This document shows, in pieces, positions 1 to 5,937 of a stretch of DNA of 41,136 nucleotides. Every line of letters begins with the position of its first letter. Within the stretch, counting starts at the first letter, position 1. The notes under the pieces were generated by a model. That model was not told the origin of the DNA, searched no databases, and saw nothing but the letters and a program-made list of their open reading frames with translations. The stretch covers positions 1-41,136 of the forward strand of contig NZ_BQHO01000042.1 of the NCBI RefSeq assembly GCF_021601385.1. The letters run 5' to 3'. Both the position numbers and the translations under genes were made by a program. Source of the stretch: Pseudomonas parasichuanensis (GTDB lineage Bacteria > Pseudomonadota > Gammaproteobacteria > Pseudomonadales > Pseudomonadaceae).

Positions 1-117
1 ATCATTTCCATACTGATCACCCTGTGTTCTCCTGCTCAAAAATTGAGCAGAAGCAGTTGAACACCTGGGTCAGTTTTCAGTCGGCAGAACAGCCTCTACT
101 GGGTCAGTTTTCGGTCA
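1..117. mobile_element. Terminal segment of an IS21-family-like insertion sequence (partial)
   Basis: Two near-identical direct repeats, at 65-85 and 99-119, both begin CTGGGTCAGTTTTC and lie 34 bp apart. Multiple terminal repeats of this kind, with TGGGTCAGTTTT cores, are familiar from IS21-family (istA/istB) elements of Pseudomonas. A perfect 8-bp inverted repeat with a 3-base loop lies at 32-50 (CTGCTCAA/TTGAGCAG). The hydrolase reading frame that follows opens immediately after the second repeat, near 118, which is what an insertion boundary would look like. The transposase genes, if present, are outside the window. The IS family is recalled from terminal sequence only, so it is a probable rather than certain call. 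Confidence 0.55.
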
Positions 118-477
118 GCGGCAACAGGACAACTGGCCAATGGCGAGAAGCTGCTGCCGGATGACTGGATTGCACGCTCGACACATTGGACCCAAGCCAA
201 AGGTTCGGTCACTGCAGCAGCCCCGAACGGTCAGTACGGTTATCAATGGTGGTACAACGCGCCGGCAGCCGATGCCAACGCAGAACCCAAACAGACCGCC
301 AACAGCGACAAGACATTCTGGGCACTGGGCATCTACGGCCAGTCGATCGCGATCAATCCTGCCGAACACCTGGTGATGGTGCAGTGGTCGACCTGGGAGA
401 ACGCTGAGACGCCGAGTTCGCTGTATGACGAACAAGCAGTGTTCGTGAATGCGGTGAGCAAAGCGCTGGCACAGTAA
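118..477 (+). pseudogene. 3' remnant of a serine hydrolase (beta-lactamase / 6-aminohexanoate-dimer hydrolase type)
   Basis: An open frame of 119 codons runs from the IS-like end at about 118 to TAA at 475-477, with no start codon or ribosome binding site. Its translation reads as the C-terminal third of a penicillin-binding-protein-like serine hydrolase: GQLANGEKLLPDDWIARS (the usual LLP..W...S helix), then NGQYGYQWWYN, then a GIYGQSIAINP strand matching the G.-GQ..-.-P region near the conserved (H/K)xG motif, then LVMVQWS. The nucleophile SxxK and YxN motifs would lie upstream and are absent. The likeliest history is insertion of the IS21-like element into the gene, leaving a non-functional tail. 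The intact 5' half may still exist on the other side of the element, beyond the window. Confidence 0.7.
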
Positions 478-639
478 AAATCGTGGTGCTGTGGCTTCGG
501 TTGTGGCGGTAACCGGGGCCATGGATTTATATGAATCTGCGCATAATGCATATTATGTTAAATGGTGTATTTCTGAAGCTGACGCCCAACTGTTGTCAGC
601 TCCCTGCTCCATGATTTTCGTGCAAGCCGATACCAGGTT
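478..639. other. Intergenic region between convergent genes
   Basis: This 162-bp stretch separates the hydrolase remnant (plus) from the convergent isochorismatase-like gene (minus). It is more AT-rich than its surroundings around 525-565 (a TATATG/CATAATG/ATTATG stretch). I see no convincing intrinsic terminator, RNA gene or ORF with a ribosome binding site. Confidence 0.4.
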
Positions 640-1206
640 TCACAGCGTGACCTGCGCGACCACTTCGTCCGACAACATGACATCGGCATATTCATCACCG
701 AGTATCGCCAAGGTCAGTTCATGAACAGTTTTAGCGTCCCAGCGCTTTCCATTCGGCCCAACGACGGGCACGGCTGTCGTGGCATCTGACGGAAGAATAA
801 TGCTGTACCCCAGCGCCTTTCCTGCACGCACTGTGGCGTCCATGCTGTTATGAATGACAACTCCGGTCAGCACCAAACGTTTTGCCCGCATCTTGCCAAG
901 CGTGGCGTCCAGTTCAGTCCCAATAAATGCGCAGTTTTCCTGTTTGATAATGACCGCTTCGCCCTCGATCGGCGCAACCTCTTGCTTGATGCCATTCCAA
1001 GGGCCATGAGCGTAATAGCTGGATGTGGGCGTCCGTTCATCGTGCTTTACGTGCACAACAGGCCAGCCATTTGACCGCCAGAGCGCGAGCAGTCGCTGGA
1101 TCACTGCCAGATACCCAGGGTTGCTTTTGCCATCCCAGTTCGGGCGGTCAATGGCATCCTGTACGTCAAGAATCACAAGTGGCACAGGGCTGGATTGGTC
1201 CTTCAT
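640..1206 (-). CDS. Isochorismatase-like (cysteine hydrolase superfamily) protein
   Basis: A 188-aa protein of the isochorismatase-like fold, normal length for the superfamily. Family landmarks are the first strand VILDVQDA (catalytic-type Asp14), the Lys of VIIKQENCAF (Lys88), and the helix after GVVIHN. At the position that normally holds the nucleophilic Cys (GVxTHxC) there is Ser121 (HNSMDAT). Isochorismatases proper also lack that Cys, having Gly there, so chemistry other than nitrilase/amidase is possible; the substrate is unknown. I chose the ATG at 1206 because AAAGGA lies about 11 bases upstream and the protein then begins with the usual short N-terminus. A longer in-frame start at 1305 would overlap the upstream lipoprotein gene. 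It is probably co-transcribed with that gene. Confidence 0.75.
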   Translation of the reverse strand: MKDQSSPVPLVILDVQDAIDRPNWDGKSNPGYLAVIQRLLALWRSNGWPVVHVKHDERTPTSSYYAHGPWNGIKQEVAPIEGEAVIIKQENCAFIGTELDATLGKMRAKRLVLTGVVIHNSMDATVRAGKALGYSIILPSDATTAVPVVGPNGKRWDAKTVHELTLAILGDEYADVMLSDEVVAQVTL

Positions 1207-1292
1207 CCGAATCAATTTCCTTTGAGTGGCGATCAGGTCGAGTGTGCTGTAACGACGTTCTACCAGCAATGCCCAAACCCCATCGCTGATGA

Positions 1293-1715
1293 TCACATCA
1301 GGCAATAGAACTCACTGACCTCTGCAACGACTTTCCCTGCACCGTCATACAGCCGCGCCTCCGGGTTCAAGGCAATCGAACGCGCCTCGAGCACATAGCG
1401 TTGCCCCGCTGTGAACTGGCCGTAATCGACGGTCAGGTAGCATTCGCGTACCGAAGGCCCGCCCATCATGCTCATGCCGCCACCGCCGCTGGTTTCATAG
1501 TCGAATTTCACGACCAATTCGTGCCTGCCGGGAGTCACCTGGAAAAAACGCCCATCTTCGAGGTGTTGCTTGTCCAGGCGCTCCGCCAGCAACACTCTGT
1601 CGTTGGGAAACGGTATCGACAAATCAACCCAGGCCATCTCTGGGTTGGCGGCTGGCATCGGGGTCTGGCAGCCCGCTATAACACTGGCTGCGACGAGTAA
1701 GATCATCCTGCGCAT
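1293..1715 (-). CDS. Small putative outer-membrane lipoprotein
   Basis: A 140-aa protein beginning MRRMILLVAASVIAGCQ: a lipoprotein signal with a canonical lipobox (I-A-G-C), so it should be diacylated on the Cys and held on the periplasmic face of a membrane. The mature part has a TPGRHELVVKFDY segment, a Gly/Met-rich loop (GGGGMSMMGG) and a small beta-rich C-terminus. I do not recognise a characterised family. The ATG at 1715 is preceded by GAGG at 8-base spacing, which favours it over a GTG at 1724 that has no Shine-Dalgarno. Gene order is copC-copD-this gene-isochorismatase on one strand, but no metal-binding role is evident beyond a few Met and His residues. Confidence 0.7.
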   Translation of the reverse strand: MRRMILLVAASVIAGCQTPMPAANPEMAWVDLSIPFPNDRVLLAERLDKQHLEDGRFFQVTPGRHELVVKFDYETSGGGGMSMMGGPSVRECYLTVDYGQFTAGQRYVLEARSIALNPEARLYDGAGKVVAEVSEFYCLM

Positions 1716-1767
1716 GATTAGCACCTCAACGAGGCCATAGGATCAGCATAGCGTTATACAGCCATTT

Positions 1768-2706
1768 CTATACTGCGCTCATTTCCACGTCGGGGCTCAA
1801 AGTGCCCAGCCAAGCAACCAGGGCAATAATGACGATGGCCATAGAAAGCTCGAATACCAGGCTTCGACGCAAGGCATTCACTGCAACCGAATACTCGCCA
1901 TTTCGAACCGAACGCTCCAGCAGCGGGCTCAAATGAAAACGATTGAGGGTCGCCAGCGCGATCATTACGCCAAACAACAGGATCTTCAAAAACAGTAACG
2001 CACCATAGGTACTGAGCACGACGCCATCGATGCGTGGGCCAACGATAAAGAGGTAATTGATTACACCAGTGAGGCCAATGACGACCACGATCACGGCGCC
2101 GACCGATTCAAAGCCAGTCAATACACGGGCAAGAATGCGCGCCTCATGTTCGCCTTTCAGTGATTGGATGCGAAGCAACAAAGCGAACGCTGCCAGCGCC
2201 CCTAGCCAGGCACCCGCTGCCAGCAGATGGAAAACATCGCTGATGAGCTGCCAATAGCCACGACTCCCCTCACCCATCGCCCCGTGGCCGGTCCACGCCA
2301 GGCTTGCCAGCGCAATGGCTGCAGACGCAGTGACGACCCACAGGCTGACGGTTGCAGAGCGTCTGTACTGCGAGATGCCCACAATCGCTATAAACAGTGC
2401 GGCAATGCGTACAAGCCAGCTCAGGCCGACATGAGTGCCCGTCAGGATCATCTGGAAAAAGTGGTGATGCAGCTCCATGAACCCCGACACACCACTCATG
2501 GATTTCGCAAGAAGACCCAGTGCGACCAGGGACAGCGCTATACCCAAGAGCGACGTGGCGTACAGCAGCGATTCAAAGCGCAATACCGTGCCCGACGCCC
2601 TCTCCTTCCCCCTGAGGCCATACAAGCCAAAAAGCGCCAAGCCAAATAACATCATCAAGTCGAGATAAAGCGCGAAACGAACCGCGATAGTCAGCGAGTC
2701 GCCCAT
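1768..2706 (-). CDS. copD: CopD family copper transport/resistance membrane protein
   Basis: A 312-aa, very hydrophobic protein with about eight predicted transmembrane helices, the normal size and shape of CopD (also YcnJ/PcoD). It sits three bases downstream of copC: the copC TGA and the copD ATG are separated by TCC, with no independent Shine-Dalgarno, so translational coupling is likely. CopD is thought to work with periplasmic CopC in copper uptake across the inner membrane. His residues that could bind copper occur in a membrane-proximal MELHHHFFQ segment. The multicopper oxidase CopA and the outer-membrane CopB are absent, as is CopRS, so this is a CopCD-only unit, more suggestive of copper acquisition than high-level resistance. 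Confidence 0.88.
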   Translation of the reverse strand: MGDSLTIAVRFALYLDLMMLFGLALFGLYGLRGKERASGTVLRFESLLYATSLLGIALSLVALGLLAKSMSGVSGFMELHHHFFQMILTGTHVGLSWLVRIAALFIAIVGISQYRRSATVSLWVVTASAAIALASLAWTGHGAMGEGSRGYWQLISDVFHLLAAGAWLGALAAFALLLRIQSLKGEHEARILARVLTGFESVGAVIVVVIGLTGVINYLFIVGPRIDGVVLSTYGALLFLKILLFGVMIALATLNRFHLSPLLERSVRNGEYSVAVNALRRSLVFELSMAIVIIALVAWLGTLSPDVEMSAV

Positions 2707-2709
2707 GGA

Positions 2710-3093
2710 TCATTTCACTTTGAAGGAAAAACTGCCGGTAATCGGGTGGGTGTCCGAAGAAACAGCGCGCCATTCGACTTTGTAAGTGCCCGTGGTCAAG
2801 GGCGCTGCCGGCGTGATGATCATAGTCTTCGGATCACCGCCCGCCGCGACGGCTGCCTGTACACCCATGGGTGAATTTGGCATCCCTGGCATGTCGGTCA
2901 TGATCAGTTTTGCGCCCGAGAATTGGGCTGTAAGTTGCTCGGAAAAATGCAGTTGGATGGACGAAGGCGCCATGCCATCCGCACCTTCCGCTGGCGTGGA
3001 TGAAAGGAGCTTCGGGTGTGCCTGGGCAACGGCGCTCAGGAACAACCCGGCGGTCAGCGCAAGTGTTACAGCGGTAGCTTTATAGAAAGGCAT
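2710..3093 (-). CDS. copC: Periplasmic copper chaperone CopC
   Basis: A 127-aa CopC (YobA/PcoC fold) with a signal peptide ending AVAQA followed by mature HPKLLSSTP, so the new N-terminal residue is the His that ligates Cu(II). The second Cu(II) element, SSDTHPITGSF, is present near the C-terminus. A Met-rich loop (MTDMPGMPNSPM) corresponds to the Cu(I) site of two-site CopC proteins. The start at 3093 is fixed by GAGGAG 7 bases upstream and by the signal peptide; an upstream in-frame start at 3198 would add a non-signal extension. The protein carries copper in the periplasm and probably passes it to CopD, encoded directly downstream. Confidence 0.92.
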   Translation of the reverse strand: MPFYKATAVTLALTAGLFLSAVAQAHPKLLSSTPAEGADGMAPSSIQLHFSEQLTAQFSGAKLIMTDMPGMPNSPMGVQAAVAAGGDPKTMIITPAAPLTTGTYKVEWRAVSSDTHPITGSFSFKVK

Positions 3094-3325
3094 GCAAGGC
3101 TCCTCACAGCAAGCGCTGTCAGTTCGAGTTTTTTTAGGGAGTGAATATCGTGCCCGTGAAAGCACAATGCAGGTGCACGATGTCACAGGCGCAAGCAACG
3201 TGCGATTACATTTCAGTCAGCTTGAAACGGATCTAGCGCCGATGGTCGTGGGTATCAGCGCTCCGGGCAGATTGCCAGTCGCCATTCATATCAAGTACAT
3301 ACTTATGCAAGTAACGATACGTAAT
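3094..3325. other. Intergenic region upstream of copC
   Basis: A 232-bp spacer that must hold the copC promoter. It is more AT-rich than the genes and contains a T7 run (plus strand) near 3130. I could not identify a confident -35/-10 pair or a cop-box palindrome by eye, and no ORF with a ribosome binding site is present. Confidence 0.4.
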
Positions 3326-3943
3326 TTACTGGCGTTCTAGTAGGCCACGGATCTCGGCAACTACCTGTGTTGTCGCCGCTTCGATCGCGCCTTCGTTACG
3401 ACACAACACCCAGCCGTGATCCACGACCGCCCGCTCGAACGCCTGGGTGCAGGCAACTTGCTCTTCCAGCTTATGAATCACTGTACTGCCCAGCCCGCGG
3501 GTGCGGGCCGCCGCCCTCGCCCAGGAAACCTCGGGATCGGTGACAACCCCGACATGCAGGTCCGGCACCCTTACGTTGCGCTCCAGGTTCAACCGCAAAA
3601 TCTCGGCAACCGGCACAGACCGGCGAAACGCGGCATCGGACGGGTACCAGCGATCAATCAGGATGATGCTGCCTTGCGGTTGCTTGGGCAGCACGTGCTG
3701 CGAAATCCAGGCCCGGCTATCCGCCAGGCGCGCGCAAACCTGCAACTCCAGCTCCCGGCTGGGATGCCTGACGAGCCTGTTGACCAAGGCCATCGTTTCA
3801 CCGCGGAAGGGATCGCTTTTCTTCTCGCAAAGGCGGATCACTTTGTGGCCTTCGGCCCTCAGTGCTTTGGTAGCGGCCTCCAGCAGCGTGGTTTTGCCGG
3901 TGCCCTTGGGCCCATCCAGAGAAACGAATAGCGGTCGGTTCAT
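3326..3943 (-). CDS. Thymidylate kinase-like P-loop nucleotide kinase
   Basis: A 205-aa protein with Walker A GPKGTGKT (residues 11-18), a DRWYPSD motif (97-103, the DR(Y/W) signature of dTMP and deoxynucleoside kinases) and an Arg-rich lid-like segment (SWARAAARTRGLG). Length fits the thymidylate kinase superfamily (about 200-215 aa), which phosphorylates dTMP or related substrates with ATP. It stands alone, not next to holB or mltG as housekeeping tmk does in pseudomonads, so it is probably a paralogue with a different or unknown nucleotide substrate. No clear Shine-Dalgarno precedes the ATG at 3943, which suggests weak or leaderless-type translation. Confidence 0.72.
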   Translation of the reverse strand: MNRPLFVSLDGPKGTGKTTLLEAATKALRAEGHKVIRLCEKKSDPFRGETMALVNRLVRHPSRELELQVCARLADSRAWISQHVLPKQPQGSIILIDRWYPSDAAFRRSVPVAEILRLNLERNVRVPDLHVGVVTDPEVSWARAAARTRGLGSTVIHKLEEQVACTQAFERAVVDHGWVLCRNEGAIEAATTQVVAEIRGLLERQ

Positions 3944-4337
3944 GCGTCACATAACGATAGTTAGATGGTATTTGCGCCAGTGTACCTGCGCGCTCACAGC
4001 ATATGCCCGGCCAAGATCCCCTGCCCCACCAGCTCCGACGCCACCGCGCCACGGAACACCCCTGGGCCTGCAGCGACCGAACTGCGGGTAGACCTTCAAG
4101 AAATCGATTGTTTCGCAGGCTTTGCCAGCGAAGGGGAACCTGTAGCCAGGCGTGCAGGAAGAGCGCACCGGTACCAAAGCGCACGGCCAAAGGCTGCTAA
4201 ACCCTGTGGGCATAACAGCTATACCGGCAGTGAATGCTGTTTTGCAGACGTTGTTTGCAGATATGCCCGCTGCATCAAAGCGCCCTGCGCGCTATGTTGG
4301 TGGCCCTATTCGAACCCAACCGCCATGGAGGGCTGTC
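3944..4337. other. 394-bp intergenic region with an imperfect hairpin
   Basis: This stretch lies between divergently transcribed genes (kinase leftward, small membrane protein rightward) and should contain both promoters. An inverted repeat at 4113-4131 (TCGCAGGC, loop TTT, GCCAGCGA; one A-A mismatch) could be a degenerate REP-like element. Frames open through here have no ribosome binding site, and I see no RNA gene. Confidence 0.35.
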
Positions 4338-4508
4338 ATGGTGATGTTTTGCCGCCTCAGTTTATTGATCCTGGTCGCTGGCACGCTGCTGGGCGATATC
4401 GTGATTGCCAGCGTGGGGCTGGTGGCCCTCTGCGCTGCTGCCGTCTACCACAATGTCCAGCAAGACAGCCAGCAAGAAGAGCCTCAAGAGCCTGGGTTCA
4501 TGGCGTAA
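4338..4508 (+). CDS. 56-aa single-pass membrane protein
   Basis: A short gene starting ATG at 4338, with a strong GGAGG six bases upstream, and ending TAA at 4506-4508. The product begins MVMFCRLSLLILVAG and has one or two hydrophobic segments (about residues 5-40), followed by a polar, Gln/Glu-rich tail (HNVQQDSQQEEPQE). It resembles many small hypothetical inner-membrane proteins of Pseudomonas, and no function can be inferred. It stands alone, about 140 bp ahead of the FadL-like gene. The region just after it holds a perfect 7-bp inverted repeat at 4517-4540 (CCGCCGA/TCGGCGG) without a T-run. Confidence 0.55.
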   Translation: MVMFCRLSLLILVAGTLLGDIVIASVGLVALCAAAVYHNVQQDSQQEEPQEPGFMA

Positions 4509-4650
4509 TCCTCGAACCGCCGAGCGCATGGCATCGGCGGATTGCAGCAACGCCGTCTAGGCTGGATACGTCAGGGCGGGCGCAACAGCATCAGGCAGGT
4601 TGCTCAGGCAGTGCCCTCGACTCCGTCCCCAGCCCGTCAGGACCACGACC

Positions 4651-5937
4651 ATGAGACGACGTCGGTTACTGCCCCTGCTCACCCTGTGCTGCACCACCGC
4701 CACCACCGGCACCGCCCTGGCCGGTGGCATCCTCATCTACGAAACCGGCCAGGAAGGCAACGGCCTGGCCAATGCCGGCGCCGCGGCGCTGGCCAGCGAC
4801 CCCAGTGTGTTGATGAGCAACCCCGCTGCCATCACCCAGCTCAAGGGCACCCAGGTCAGCGCCAACGCCCAGGTCATCCTCGGCAGCGTCCGCTTCTCGC
4901 GTGACAGCGCCAACCCGTTTGACGGCAACGAAGGCGGCAACGCGCTGCAGTACCTGCCCGGTGCCAGCCTGTTCGTCAGTCACCAGCTCGACGAGCGCGC
5001 GACCCTTGGCTTCGGCATGTACGGCAACTTCGGCCTGGCGCTGGACTACGACGATGACTGGGCCGGCCGCTATTTCACCCAGGAAGCGGCAGTAATCGGT
5101 GTGTCGTTCCAGCCCACCCTCGCCTACAAGCTCACCGACGACCTGTCGCTGGGCATCGGCCCGCGCATCCTCTACGGCTACTACCGCACCGAGATGGCCA
5201 TCGACAACAACCTGTTGGGACTGGCCGACCGCCCGGACGGCCAGCTGGAATACCAGGACACCGACGTCGGCGTGGGCGTGAACCTGGGCCTGCACTATCG
5301 CCTGTCCCCCGCCACCCAGCTGGGCCTGGCCTACACCAGCAAGGTGAAGCTTGAGTTCAAGGACAATCCTCACGTGACCGACGTCAGCAACCCCTTGCTC
5401 AATATTGCCTTGCGCCGCCTGGACGTGAGTGAACTGGAACTGGACATGAACGTGCCGCAGACCGTGCTGCTGAGCATTGCCCATGACCTGGACCCGCAGT
5501 GGAAACTGTTGGCCAGCCTCGGCTGGCAGGACTGGAGCGAATTCGGCGATATCGGCGTGGAGGTGGACAGCGATGCCGCCGGCAATGTCAGCCGTAGCGT
5601 CGATCGCAAGTACAAGGACACCTGGCACCTCTCGCTGGGCACCCAGTACCAGGCCACCCCGCGCCTGCGCTGGAGCGCCGGGGTCGGCTACGACAGTTCG
5701 GCGGTGGACGACAGCGACCGTACCGTCGACAACCCCATGGGCGCCACCTGGCGCCTGGCCACGGGCGTCAACTACCAGCTGCGCGACGGCCTGGACCTGC
5801 ACCTGGCCTACACCCTGATCTGGATGGGCGACATGGACGTCGAGCAGACCAAGGCCCGCTCGGGCGACAGCCTCTCCGGCAGCTACCGCAACGCCGCCCT
5901 GCACATCGTCGGCGGTGGCGCCACCTGGCGCTTCTGA
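4651..5937 (+). CDS. OmpP1/FadL/TodX family outer-membrane channel
   Basis: A 428-aa outer-membrane beta-barrel of the FadL family, which passes long-chain fatty acids and other hydrophobic compounds. It has a signal peptide (MRRRRLLPLL...ALA) followed by a hatch-domain start GGILIYETGQEGNGLANAGAA and the family hallmark MSNPAAI (NPA). Alternating amphipathic strands follow, and the C-terminus ends in Phe (ATWRF), as usual for BAM substrates. The start at 4651 has AGGA eight bases upstream and gives a normal signal peptide. It is monocistronic; its TGA lies within a TGATCA palindrome that also encodes the stop of the convergent gene. The cargo is unknown. Confidence 0.88.
   Translation: MRRRRLLPLLTLCCTTATTGTALAGGILIYETGQEGNGLANAGAAALASDPSVLMSNPAAITQLKGTQVSANAQVILGSVRFSRDSANPFDGNEGGNALQYLPGASLFVSHQLDERATLGFGMYGNFGLALDYDDDWAGRYFTQEAAVIGVSFQPTLAYKLTDDLSLGIGPRILYGYYRTEMAIDNNLLGLADRPDGQLEYQDTDVGVGVNLGLHYRLSPATQLGLAYTSKVKLEFKDNPHVTDVSNPLLNIALRRLDVSELELDMNVPQTVLLSIAHDLDPQWKLLASLGWQDWSEFGDIGVEVDSDAAGNVSRSVDRKYKDTWHLSLGTQYQATPRLRWSAGVGYDSSAVDDSDRTVDNPMGATWRLATGVNYQLRDGLDLHLAYTLIWMGDMDVEQTKARSGDSLSGSYRNAALHIVGGGATWRF

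Noticed and set aside
4666-5904. A 412-codon minus-strand open frame opposite the FadL-like gene
   Set aside because: The plus-strand frame has a signal peptide, the NPA hatch motif and a terminal Phe; the antisense frame is Val/Ala/Gln-rich with no domain.
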